64,000 nt of DNA from Cycas panzhihuaensis (lineage: Eukaryota; Cycadophyta). Shown piece by piece: positions 22,200 to 32,759 of the stretch. Position numbers and translations under genes: made by a program. The notes beneath the pieces are model-generated. The model saw only the letters and a program-made list of their open reading frames with translations, searched no databases and was not told the DNA's origin. Location: contig CM041465.1 of assembly GCA_023213395.1 (NCBI GenBank), forward strand, positions 75,957,741-76,021,740, written 5' to 3'. Position 1 is the first letter of the stretch, and every line of letters starts with the position of its first letter.

Positions 22200-23720
22200 T
22201 TTAAACTTCTCCAATAGTACTAGTTTTATAAACATGTCAGCACAATTCTATTTTGTATTAACCTTCTCAAGTGTCACTCTACTTGCTTCCACAACCTATT
22301 TAACAAAATAGTACTTAAGAGTAATATGCTTTGTTCTACTATGATAGGTTAGATCCTTTTGACTATTACAAAATACCTTTACCTTTTTTTGTTTCTTTCC
22401 AAGCTCAACTAATAGACCCTGCAACTATATTACTTTATTACAAGCATATGTTATAGCAATATATTCTACTTTTATAGTGAATAATATAATTGTACTCTAT
22501 AATTTTAACATCCAACTAACTAAACCATTTTCAAGAGTAAACACATAACTTAAAGTAGACCTTCTCTTATCTAAATCTCCTGCAAAGTATAAATTAACAT
22601 ATCTACAAACCTAATTACATGTACCATTAAAGGTGATGCAATAGTCACTTGTGCCCCTTAAATATCGAAGCACCAATTTCATTGCTACCTAATGTTCCTT
22701 TCCTAGATTTACCATAAACCTGCTAACTACACTAACTACATGTGAAATTTTAGGTCTTGTATATACCATGGTATATATCAAACATCCTACTACACTTACA
22801 TAAGGTACATGAGATATATAATCTTTTTTTTCTTCACTACTAGGAATCATACTTGAAGAAAGCTTGAAATGGGAAGCCAACGAGATACTAACTGGTTTCA
22901 CATTTATCATACCAAATCTGGTTAGCGCCTTCTCCATATATTTCTATTGTGATAACCATAGCTTACTATTTTTCCTATCTCTATGTATCTCTATGCCTAA
23001 GATTTATTTTGTAACTCTTAGATCCTTCATATCAAAAGTCCTATCCAATTAAGCCTTTAACTTGTTGATTTCTTCCATACTCTTACTTGTCATCGGTATG
23101 TCATCAACATACAATACCAAGATAATGAATAAGCCATTGTCTAAGAATTTAAAGTAAACACAATAATTATATTCACTTCTTTTGAAATTTTGGCTCTCCA
23201 TGAAGGCACCAAACTTCTTATACCATTGCCTGGGTAATTATTTTAGGCCATACAATGATTTCCTAAGCATGTAAATAAGTAATTTTTTTGTCATTCTATA
23301 CAAATCCTTGTACTTGATCTATATAGATCTCCTCATCTAAATCTCTTTATAGAATTTTTTTTTTTACATCTAACTGCTCCAACTTCAAATCAAGAGAAGT
23401 TACTAATGCTAGTAGAACCTAAATTAAAGTAAGTTTAATAATTGGTGAAAAGATCTCATAAAAATTAATACCTACTTTCTATACAAAACCTTTAGCCATC
23501 AGTCTTATCCTGTATTTATCAATCTTTCCATCAACATCTATTTTCTTCTTAAAAGCCCACCTGCAACTAATAATCTTCCTACCATGTAGAAGCTCTACCA
23601 AGTCCCATGAATTATTTTTCTTCAAAGAATCTATCTCTTCTTGCATAGCCCTCTTCTACTTTTCACTATGGATATCATCTGGTACTTCTTAATAGTATGT
23701 AGGCTCACTATCATTAGAAA
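22200..23720 (-). pseudogene. Element B reverse transcriptase and RNase H
   Basis: On minus, the Copia RT is visible across several frames. The catalytic motif reads LVLYVDDIPMTS at about 23086-23120 with YVDD intact. The connection to RNase H at 22689-22937 reads MEKALTRFGMINVKPVS and VPYVSVVGCLIYTMVYTRP. The RNase H end near 22205-22380 reads YHSRTKHITLKYYFVK and CADMFIKLVLLEKF. Many stops interrupt it. Confidence 0.82.
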
Positions 23721-23999
23721 CCAAAGTAATAGAAATAGAAGGGATATACCTATTAGGTGGATGGCTAACTTATGTAGATCTTCTAATAGTTGGTAGAGGA
23801 GTGTCTATATACTCCTATAAATCTATTGTAGATTTATCTTCAGAAATCTCTTTCTACTTTTCCATTTCTAAAGATGGCTAGGTCTCAAGCTTGACTTATT
23901 GATATTCAACATTTTGCACCTATTTCACTTTAACTTCTATACTGTTTGATTTTAGAAAGGGAAATTCATCAAATATAGCATCTCTTTTAATAATGATTT

Positions 24000-25329
24000 T
24001 GTGGGTAGCAAGATCCTATAACCTATATCCCTTCACATCATCTCTATCACCATAACTAACAAAGATATATCTCTTATATTTTGGGGCTAACTTTAAACAT
24101 TGACTTTTATTAATCAAAGCATAAGCATCACAACCAAAAACTTTTAAATTTGAATAGTCACATAGATGTCTAGTCTATACCTATTAAAGAATATTATAGT
24201 CTATTACAAGTGATGGTGACCTATTTACGAAATAATAAGTTGTTTGAATAACTTTTGCCTATAAGCCCTACTCCACTCCTGCATTACTCAACATGCTTCT
24301 TACTCTTTTTAAGAGTGCCTTATTTATGCATTTAGTTATGCCATTCTACTATAAAGTATAGCTAGTGGTCTTGTACATTCTGATCCCAACTTCTCTGCAA
24401 TAGTTCTCAAACTCCAAGGAGTTGAACTTACCTCCATTATTAGTTCTTAAATATTTGATTAACCTGCTGGTGCTCTTCTCAACCAGAGCCTTGAACTACT
24501 TAAACATACTAAAAACTTCAGATTTCCTTTTCAAAAAATAGACTTATTCCTTTCTAAAGTAATCATCTATAAATATGACAAAGTATAATGATCCTTCATA
24601 AGATATTGTAGGGGATGGTCCCCATACATCTAATTATTTATAATCTAGAACACCTTTACTAGTATGACTCCCTACTTTAAACTTGAGTCTACACTACTTT
24701 TTAAAAATATAATGTTTATAAAAAGTCAAATCTAAAAGTTATAAGTTATGAAGTAACTTATGGTTTATCAAAACTTTAAGTCTTCTCTCACTTATATGCC
24801 CAAGTCTGTGATGCCATAACTGAGTTGGATCTTCTATAGTATTTGATACTATAGCTACATGGATGACATCTATACTTCCCACCAAAATATAAAGGTTTCC
24901 TTTATTTAATGCTTTCATAACAACCAAGGTGCCCTTTGACACTTTCATGACCTGTGTACTTATAACCATCAGAATCTAGTTCACCTAAGGAAATCATATT
25001 CCTTTATAGATCAAGTACATGTCTAACTTTAGTTAATATTCTTACTATACCATCAAACACTTTAATTCTGATGCTACCAATGCCTATTGTCTTACACAAA
25101 ACTTCATTTCCCATAAGCATAGCACTATCATCAAGAGGTTGGTATGATGAAAATGAATTCTTGTGTGGATATATATGGTGTGAAGAACTTGAATCTAATA
25201 ATTAATCATGATGATAATGGGAAATATTATAAGTAATAAAGACATTATTATCTGTATGTTGATTTGACTCCACCTAATTAGCCTCCTTAGTATGATCTTC
25301 TTTTTTCTAGAACTCCTTTTTTTTTGTAG
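24000..25329 (-). pseudogene. Element B protease region and integrase
   Basis: The best preserved part is the GAG-pre-integrase zinc finger at 24739-24969, reading GNLYILVGSI then LWHHRLGHISERRLKVL. Farther on (24260-24500, minus) the integrase core reads LRTNNGGKFNSLEFENY and NGITKCINKALLKRVRSML. In active Copia integrases these positions carry Asp (in the DNGGE motif) and Glu. Here they are Asn and Lys, both explained by G-to-A changes, so the catalytic triad is destroyed. The protease active site could not be read with certainty. Confidence 0.78.
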
Positions 25330-26000
25330 CAATCCTTCTTAAGGTGACCTATCTTATTGTAGTACCAACATCTAAGCTTTCTCAATCATTTTACCCCTTA
25401 CTATCATAACTTCTAGTATCGAGGTTTTAAGACTGGACTTTCTCCTCACCTCTTTCATCAGTAAAGCACTCACAACAAAATCATAGTCTAATTCATTTGT
25501 AGTACTAAAACTAATTGAGGTGACAATATTATGCTAAGATTCTAGTAACGAATATAACAAGGTAACAGCCTTGTCCTCATCCTTAATCATGATATTGATA
25601 CTAACTAATTGATAAATAAGAGAATTAAAAATATTTATATGATTAGAAATTTATATATCTTCCTTTATCCATAATGAGTATAACTACCTCTTCAAGTAGA
25701 TTCAATTTGTTACTAATACAGTCATGTACAAGCCTTCCAATTGGGTCTATAATCCTACTGTTATTTTCTCCCTTACGATGTAAAATAGAACTTTATCTAC
25801 CAAGCACAATCATATTATGTGAAGAGCTCTTTTATCTAAATCATCATATTTATTATCGTTCATCCCTGCAGGTTTCTTTGATTTACCTCCTAGAGTTCTA
25901 TACAATCCCTATTGTACTAGAACATCATATGATGTTAGCTTCCATAACTTAAAGTTATTCTTGCCATTGAATTTCTCTATCCCAAACTTTATATTTATTA
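25330..26000 (-). pseudogene. Element B gag with zinc knuckle
   Basis: Gag forms the virus-like particle. Read on minus from about 26000: EKFNGKNNFKLWKLTSYDVL at the N-terminus, then DLDKRALHII, TQLEGLYMTV, SNHINIFNSLIYQL and EDKAVTLLYSLLES. These follow the order and spacing of Copia gag (UBN2/Tnt1 type). The zinc knuckle near 25330-25380 reads CWYYNKIGHLKKDC; its second Cys is Tyr, so the CCHC motif is lost by a single G-to-A change. Several TAG and TAA stops replace Trp or Gln codons. Confidence 0.8.
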
Positions 26001-26067
26001 GTTTCTCTATTTAGTACAAAAAAATCTAATACCAAAACCTTCATAAATTTGCTATAAAAGTAAAAGT

Positions 26068-26080
26068 GGCTCTAATACGA
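26068..26080 (-). promoter_or_regulatory. Element B primer binding site
   Basis: On the minus strand TCGTATTAGAGCC, two bases inside the LTR end, matches the initiator-Met tRNA complement (TGGTATCAGAGCC) with two changes. Confidence 0.7.
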
Positions 26081-26082
26081 TT

Positions 26083-26758
26083 TGTTGAGAAAACTAGGTC
26101 CTAATAACCAGAAACTGCCAGTAAGATCTAAACTATTTTGCAACTAGTTATAGGATTTGAAACTAAAATTTAATATGCAAGTTTTTAAACTAGAGATGGT
26201 ATAATAAATAAATTAGAAAACTAAAGTATCATATATACACCATATATAACACAGTAAAACACTAGCAATGTGCTAGGAAAATATCCATACAAGAAAGGTA
26301 TCGATCTTTATTATCTAAGGATAGAGAAATATATATAATTTGTAGAAGAATATTCATAATAACAATGACCAGATGCCTTACTCCTCATAGTACATCTAAT
26401 ACATCAAATACCATCAATATAATTAAAAAAACACCCTAAATTAGGCTATATAAGAGAGTCATACAAGACACAAATCTTAACCATAAAATCTAGGATATTT
26501 TAAATGAATGACCCTGATTCTCTTTATAATTTAGTATGTTTTATAGTGTTAGTTTTTTGGGTTAGGGGATACTACCCCTAAACCCCCTCTTTGCATCAGG
26601 AAGGTAGGCAGGGGAGCAGTTCTGGTACCCCCCACATCCCCCAACTAAGAGAGGCATCCACTCCACTTGGATCCCCCCGCAGAAGTTTACGGGGGGAAAC
26701 CACACTACCAATCTGTCAAAACTTTACCTCCAAAATACTATTGTCACATTATCTAATA
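26083..26758 (-). repeat. Element B 5' LTR
   Basis: 676 bp, bounded by TGTTGAG on the left and CTAATA on the right (minus strand TATTAG ... CTCAACA). A minus-strand TTATATAGCC at about 26443-26453 is a plausible TATA box and is also present in the left copy. This copy shows the sequence of the LTR without element C and so verifies the nested insertion. Confidence 0.87.
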
Positions 26759-26763
26759 TTAAA

Positions 26764-27196
26764 ATGGACCTACATGCAGCTTAAAATTTGGTCACAAAAG
26801 GCATAAATCTATAGCTTCAAAATAACTCTACAATAGCTTTAAAATCTCTAAAAAATGGGCTTAAAAAATGGTCTTGAAATAACTTCATAACAGGCTTCAA
26901 AGTAGCCTTCAATATCAGCTCTAAATAAACTTTGAATAGCCTTTAAATAATATTGAAACAACCCCTTTAATGATGAAATAGCCCCAAATATTTTAGAAAA
27001 TAGTCTCTTAAAAGTGTGCATAAAGTGTGACAGAACCTAGCTTCAAATAACTTGAAACAACCCTTTAAATAAATAATGAATAGGTCACTAATTAGGCACA
27101 ATATAAGTTCCTTAAAAAATTGAAAAGGCTTCTAAAAAATCAAAAGGATAACATGTACAAAGGCTCTATAATGTTTTCCTTAAGGATTCAGACCTT
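26764..27196 (-). other. Element A leader between primer site and element B
   Basis: AT-rich, without a frame. Words like 'agcttcaaa', 'ggcttcaaag' and 'gcctttaaat' recur every 20-40 bases, suggesting a degenerate tandem array. This is the region just downstream of the primer site of element A. Confidence 0.4.
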
Positions 27197-27210
27197 GGAC
27201 TCTAATACCA
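27197..27210 (-). promoter_or_regulatory. Element A primer binding site
   Basis: On the minus strand TGGTATTAGAGTCC directly follows the LTR end; it matches the initiator-Met tRNA complement with two transitions. A second copy of the LTR-end plus TGGTATAGAG motif lies about 35 bases inside the LTR (27226-27256). Confidence 0.7.
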
Positions 27211-27558
27211 TATTAGAAAATAAGCATTGAAATCTCTATACCATGTTAGAAAAATAATATGCTATGCATGTAATAAATGAACTAAGATGGTTAGTTAATA
27301 ATACAACAATAAAGCACAAAGAAGATGAAATATATACAAATAAACACAAGAGATGGAGAAATGGACAAAACTTAAATTAGAATAAATGATAAAATACATA
27401 CTTATAGTACAAGCTCACCATCAATGAGAGAACTTTATTGGTCAATCTTAGAGCTAGCACACATCTCTATGTGGCTCATAACCTCAAATATAAAATACAC
27501 ATAAATATAGAGAGAGTGTCTATGAGTATAATTATATAATTGGGTATTATTCTCAACA
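27211..27558 (-). repeat. Element A 5' LTR
   Basis: 348 bp matching 11155-11497. On minus it begins TGTTGAG and ends TTCTAATA. The flanking CATTT at 27559 is the target duplication partner of TATTT at 11150. Confidence 0.75.
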
Positions 27559-27563
27559 CATTT

Positions 27564-28074
27564 TATTACCTCAAAAATTCTTCCCAAACTCTAAAAAATC
27601 TTAAGGATTTATGCAGACTAATAGAGAGAAAGATAAGAAAGAATACCATGGATTTTGCCCATAGATTTTATTCCCAACAACTAAATCTTTGTATGGAGGA
27701 TGATAAGATAATTAAAAGCCAATCAAGATAGGTAAAGTAATGTTAATCTTTGAATCTAGGTAGTTGCCACTAAGAAAATCATGGAAAATTAGCATTCTAT
27801 ATTTAATTTTTAATTATGACAATGAAAAATATGATTTTATACTAAAAATATGATCATCATATTTTATTTAGGAAATTATGTTTTTTATTATACCAAAAAT
27901 ATAACAAAATAAAAAATGGTAAAAATTGGAAAAAATAAGGTAATTTTTAGGAAAATGACATGTTAAAGGGTCCTAGATCAGAAAACACATATATGGGGAT
28001 TGAATCACTATAAATTGAAGCCAAAAAGTCATCAAAACAAAGCCAAGAATAATCAAATTACTAGATCATGCTAA
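27564..28074. other. AT-rich flank without recognisable feature
   Basis: Between element A and the chromovirus. A short frame at 27540-27731 has no domain. Nothing else is seen. Confidence 0.4.
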
Positions 28075-28079
28075 GCAAA

Positions 28080-28453
28080 TGTTACATAACTTATCTAACT
28101 AAGTTATGTAAACCACTATGGAACTTTGTGCATGTGTCGTCTAGTGGGCCAATAGTATGCATGGGTGTTGTCACCCAATAGAATGTAAGGCCGCTTAGGC
28201 CACCAATAGGATTACATGTATAAGACCCTATTTTATTTATATAAGGGTCATAAATTATAAATGATGGTTATCTTGATAGAACATTTTTATAAAGATTGTA
28301 CTGCAGTACTTTCTATCTTTTGGTGATCATTTAACACTTTGGTGTTCCTGTGAATCTCTTAGTTAGCTTGTTTGCTTTATTGGATAAGAAAATGCTGCTG
28401 TGATTGTCAAATTCTCTACTATCTCAAGAGTATTGGTGAGAAGAAACATCCTA
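28080..28453 (+). repeat. Chromovirus 5' LTR
   Basis: Begins TGTTACATAAC. The first 30 bases contain a perfect 12-bp inverted repeat (28082-28093 with 28100-28111). A TATA box TATATAA lies at 28238-28244. The LTR ends ATCCTA here but ATCCCA in the other copy, so the terminal CA became TA. Confidence 0.92.
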
Positions 28454-28455
28454 AG

Positions 28456-28467
28456 TGGTATCAGAGC
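28456..28467 (+). promoter_or_regulatory. Chromovirus primer binding site
   Basis: TGGTATCAGAGC, perfect 12-base complement to initiator-Met tRNA, two bases after the LTR. Confidence 0.92.
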
Positions 28468-29621
28468 TGCATCGCGATCGTGGGAGGTTGCCCAAAAGTC
28501 CAGAATTATTTTTCTTTTACTATTTAATTAAGTACTCTCTCTACCCTAGTAGAGATTGAGGAAAGACCTTCGCTTAATACTCTCTCTACAGAGATTGAGG
28601 AACGGTGTTGAGATAGTCCAAGAGTTGGGAGAAAGGGGAAATTCTTTTCCCAGGTAACTCTAGTACTTTATCCCTTGTCTTTCATCTGGTTTTAATTTCA
28701 TTCCTATTTTTCGATTCTGGTGTTGAATTTATCTTAAAGGTAGATAACATCATTGGGCAGTTACTTTTCTTCTTCCTCCCACCTCCTTTCCTGGGTATCG
28801 CAGAGATCTGTCGTTCTGGCTAAGCGCAAAGTGGCCCTCCTACCCTTTGCATGAAGGATTAGAGTATCACTCCTGAGCCAAGCCCTGGACAGAACCTAGC
28901 TACAGAAGTGTGCCTCCACGTACCTTCAGGTATGTAGGAGGACCCCACATTCAAGTCCCAATCCTTTTCCAACATAGGTAACTATCGACTGTTGAAGTCT
29001 TGTAGTGCAGTGGTTAGCGGTTAGCGCTACAAAACTACCTGCTCAAACTTCTACAATTTATTAGCAGGCCTATAAGACCAAGCACACCTTATCTAGTGGT
29101 TGGTAGGATACTTTGGGTAAGACTGTAAGCCACCTCACAATTTAAACAAAAAAAAGAAAAAAAAAAAAAGGAAAAAAAAAAGAAAAAAGAAAAAAAAGAA
29201 AACATAAAAAAAAAAAATTACCTTACAGGTATCTATCCTTAATTCAGTAAGAAAATTTACCCTTACAGGTATCTACCTCATTTTGATCAGCACATCGTAC
29301 TGGTCAATTTGCACTAGGTTGGTATATACCGTAAATTTTCATAATTTTTAGTACCTAGTCACCGGTGGGTCCCACAGCCCCCCCTACACTTCACATGCCC
29401 CAATTGAACAATATTTTTACACTATTGAAAGAACTTGATATCTTGTTTATGTAACCTTTTTTAGGGTCAATAGGCTATAAACACCTCACAATCTCCTTAT
29501 TCACCCCCCTCTCTTTCCCTTAACAACCCTATTTTTCTTACATCCCGTTATTTCTTGATCTTTCCTACTTCGTTCATTCCCCTTCTTTCTACTTATTCCC
29601 ACCTCTTTATGCCCTTTCTCC
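28468..29621 (+). other. Chromovirus untranslated leader
   Basis: No coding region. It contains RNA polymerase III-like A and B boxes (29003-29013 and 29041-29049), a 75-base A-rich tract at 29143-29219, and a short direct repeat CTTACAGGTATCTA at 29224 and 29262. Similar leader words occur after the primer sites of the two truncated relatives, so this is part of the element and not a later insertion. Confidence 0.55.
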
Positions 29622-30630
29622 ATGGCTCCTCAAAGCAACATTGATAAAATCTCGAGACTCGAGACCGAAATCCATAAAATTAATAATAAAATAGAGGATC
29701 TCAGCCATGTATGCAAGGAGGTTAAAAATGAAGTAGCTACTATGTGCGCAGAATTTAGCTCAAAATTGAAAAACCTAGAATCTCATGTTGATGTCCAAGA
29801 TGTAATTAAGAGGTTGAACAGCTTCTCTCCTCCACCACCAATTGGCCCCACACAGCAATAAATCATGCCTCTGCCTCCATGATAGCAACAACCATTCCAT
29901 CATAAGATCAACATACTTACATTTGATCCAGATCTCAATAGGGATAGTGCACGAAGTTGGATTAGCAAACTAGAGTCTTACTTTATACTCAACCCAATGT
30001 CAGTGAATGAGCAACTTACATTTGCTTCCATTCACTTAGATGGGAAGGCACATCATTAGTTCTGATGGTGGAAACAGGAGTACCCCTCTAGCTAGTCTTG
30101 GGCGCACTTCTCTACCTATTTTTTCGAGTACTATGAAGACACTTGGAGTCAATCTGTTTTTACATAGCTAACACATTTGAAGCAAGTATCCTCTATCAAA
30201 GTTTACACGGATGAGTTCCAATCTTTACGTAATCGAGTTGATCAGCAACTTAATAAATAGATATAGATCAATATGTACGTGTCTAGACTTAAAGAATGTA
30301 TCCAAATACTCTTAAAGGCAGTCTCCCTATCCACTCTAAAGGATGCAATTAATATGGCTAAAGTAGTAAAAGTAGAATTTGCTGTAGAAAGACCTCCTCC
30401 ATTCAGATGAGACTCCATGTGGTTTTCACGATCCTGGCAAGTTGATACAGCCTGGTCCCAGAGACCACAATCATTCCCATGACCAGAGGACACTCCAGCT
30501 ACATCTCTCGAGTAGCACACTGAGGAATCATCATCAAATTCCATCCACATCACTCCTATAGAGGCACAACATCGTTGGGAAGCTGGTCTATGTATGTAAT
30601 GTTATGAAAAATGGACCACTGGTCACAATA
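29622..30630 (+). pseudogene. Chromovirus gag
   Basis: Starts at ATG 29622 with an N-terminal coiled coil (ISRLETEIHKINNKIEDL), then a Pro-rich linker. The retrotransposon gag domain follows: ILTFDPDLNRDSARSWISKL, NEQLTFASIHLDGKAHH, then EYYEDTWSQSV and VYTDEFQSLRNRV. A zinc-knuckle remnant near 30592-30630 reads CM, stop, CYEKWTTGH. At least eight stops, mostly TAG, interrupt it. The same gag is recognisable at 47724 and 52850. Confidence 0.82.
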
Positions 30631-30650
30631 GAATCTATAAAGCTAGGAAG

Positions 30651-31082
30651 ATGGTCTTCATAATTGACCCAGACTTACCCTTGGATGATGACCCTGAGAC
30701 TGAGCATGAATATGATGATGAGCCCCAAGACCACCCTACGGATGAGTTATCCCCAGACCCTGAGCCTGAAGTTTCCTTATCCACAGTTACCTCCATTCCA
30801 TGTCCTGAACCACTTCGAGTCAAAGGAATACTTAGGAAAACCCCAATTACCATTTTGATCGATGGTGGCACGTCGCTAAATTTCATCTATATCTCTATTG
30901 CCTGCCAATTGAATCTTTACATAGAACCTAAAACTGGCTTCACTTGCTCCTTACCTGGTCATCACACACTCCACTATGCGAGAATAATAAAAAACCTCAT
31001 GGTCCATATTGGCTCATATACCCTTGTCTCTAATTTTTATGCCCTGTCCATAGGTGGGTTAGATGTAATTCTTGGCGTATAA
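30651..31082 (+). pseudogene. Chromovirus aspartic protease
   Basis: An open 143-codon stretch with an acidic, Asp/Glu/Pro-rich spacer followed by the protease: LRVKGILRKTPITILIDGGT, then SLNFIYISIACQL and GGLDVILGV. The usual catalytic triplet Asp-Ser-Gly reads Asp-Gly-Gly here, keeping the Asp. The ending ILGVxWL is typical of Gypsy proteases. It ends at a TAA that replaces a Gln or Glu codon before WL. Confidence 0.82.
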
Positions 31083-31299
31083 TGGCTCCATACTCTAGGG
31101 ACTTATAGCACCAATAACTCACCCACGACACCCTTCATTATGTTCAGAGATCACATGGGCCACTCTCATAAATTTTATGGGATGCAAGCCCCCCAAACAA
31201 AGTAATTTCACCCTCGTGAATGCACTGCCAACTCAATGGTAACATTAGATACATCGTTTATCTTAACCATATCCAGGCCCCCTCGGGTATCCACCCTGA

Positions 31300-32690
31300 T
31301 ATCCAACAAGTATTAGATTGATACCAATCTGTATTTGCTATGTTACTAGTTATCCCCCCACCTGATCAAGGATTTTACCATACTATTGAGTTACAAAGTT
31401 TGCATAACTTGATAAGCCTTCGACCATATAGAAATTCCTATTTCCAAAAAAATAAAATCGAAAAAATAATGCAAGAATTGTTGGACAAGGGTATCATCGA
31501 ACCTAGTAAAAGCTTGTATGTAACACCCATTGTCTTAGTTCGTAAGAAGGATGGTTCTTTTTGACTTTGTATTGACTATCGTGCGCTCAATAAAATCACC
31601 ATAAAAATAAGTTTCCCACACACCACGAATCAATGACATGTTAGATGAAATCCATGGTCTTTGTAATTTTCACCAAGCTTGATTTATAGTCAGGATACTA
31701 CCAAATCCCCATCTTGCCAGAGGATCAACATAAAACAGCTTTCTAAACCCACCATGGCCACTTTGAGTTCCAAGTCATGCCCTTTGGCCTATGCAATGCT
31801 CTGGCCACCTTTCAGGCCCTCATGAACAATATCTTTTCCTAATACTTATGAAAATTTATCATCGTCTTCTTCAACGATATTCTTATCTATAGTTCAAACA
31901 TGCAGGCCCATATCCTCCATTTAGAAACAGTCCTTCAAATCCTAGCTGAGAATAAATTATATGCTAAGATCTCCAAATGTGAATTTGAGAAATCTGAATT
32001 ACAATACCTTGGGCATATTATATCCTTTATAGGGCTTCGGGTGGATCCTAATAAAATCTCTGTCATCACTAATTGGCCAACCCCAAAAAACCTGACCTAA
32101 TTGCAGACTTTCCTAGGACTTACCAGATTCTATTATTGGTTTATTCGAAATTATGCCACCCTAACCACTCCCTTAACCCACTTACTTTATAAGGATTCCT
32201 TCTAGTGGTCCCCCTCAGCTAATGAGGCCTTCCTCCATTTAAAGGAGGTCATGACAACCACCCCAATTTTGGCCTCCCCTGACTTTTCTTGGCCTTTCCA
32301 ATTAGAATGTGATGCCTTTGGGTTTAGATTGCGTGCGATCTTAATGCAAGACTTCCACCCCATTACCTTCAAAATTTGAAAACTCAAAGATCATGAGTGT
32401 AGACTTTCTACCTATCAAAAATAAATACAGGCCATCCTCCATGCTGTTGACAAGTGGCGACAGTATCTACTTGGTTCTAAATTGACTATCCTCACTAATC
32501 ATCATAGCCTTTGTCATTTACTAGATTAACCAGTCCTCTTAGAAGAGCATGTGAAATGGGTCGGGCACCTCTAAGTTTTTGATTTTACAATCACATATAA
32601 AAAGGGGAAAGATAACATCGTGGAAGATGCTCTCTCGAGGTTGCCTTCACCTACATTTGGCGATAACACCGATCATACTCAGGACCCTAC
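31300..32690 (+). pseudogene. Chromovirus reverse transcriptase and RNase H
   Basis: The RT N-terminus reads LRPYRNSYFQKNKIEKIMQE, LLDKGIIEPSKSLYVTPIVL and VRKKDGSF, then a stop. A frameshift lies near 31620. The catalytic motif near 31865-31890 reads VFFNDILIYS: the first Asp of the xxDD motif is Asn, an inactivating G-to-A change. The thumb and connection (KCEFEKSELQYLGHIIS, LGLTRFYYWFIRNYA) and RNase H (PFQLECDAFGFRLRAILMQD, VDKWRQYLLGSKLTILTNHH, KKGKDNIVEDALSRLPS) follow to about 32650 with scattered stops. Confidence 0.87.
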
Positions 32691-32759
32691 CATTTATGCC
32701 ATTTCCTCCCCATAGCCAACATGGATACAGGATTTAGCCATGTCTAACCAAAACCAACA

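Larger units (their letters stand above)
13837..26758 (-). mobile_element. Element B: Ty1/Copia retrotransposon, inserted in element A
   Basis: LTRs of about 675 bp lie at 13837-14377 plus 21986-22115 (left, split by element C) and 26083-26758 (right). The primer binding site (26068-26080) and gag are next to the right LTR, so B is transcribed right to left. Flanks are ATAAA (13832-13836) and TTAAA (26759-26763), a 5-bp duplication with one mismatch. Without element C and its target duplication B is about 5.3 kb, usual for a Copia element. The order gag, zinc knuckle, protease region, integrase, RT, RNase H is the Copia order. The gag and knuckle resemble the Tnt1/Tork type. Coding is destroyed by many stops. 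LTRs differ at roughly 15-17 percent of positions, more than those of C, as the nesting requires. Confidence 0.88.
11155..27558 (-). mobile_element. Element A: LTR element carrying a CHLM fragment (outermost of nest)
   Basis: A pair of related sequences at 11155-11497 and 27211-27558 are LTRs in direct orientation. The right one is followed, on the minus strand, by a primer binding site (27197-27210). The left one is preceded by a G-run polypurine tract (11498-11510), so transcription runs right to left. Flanks are TATTT (11150-11154) and CATTT (27559-27563), a 5-bp target duplication with one transition. Removing nested elements B and C leaves about 3.5 kb, with about 2.8 kb internal. No gag or pol is recognised in that internal DNA; instead it contains a CHLM-derived segment in the same orientation as the element. 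It is therefore best called a non-autonomous LTR element with a captured gene fragment, superfamily unknown. LTRs differ at roughly 14 percent of positions. Confidence 0.75.

Noticed and set aside
29003-29049. Possible tRNA gene in the chromovirus leader
   Set aside because: A and B box-like words are present, but the acceptor, anticodon and T arms do not pair. It is kept only as a finding about box-like motifs.
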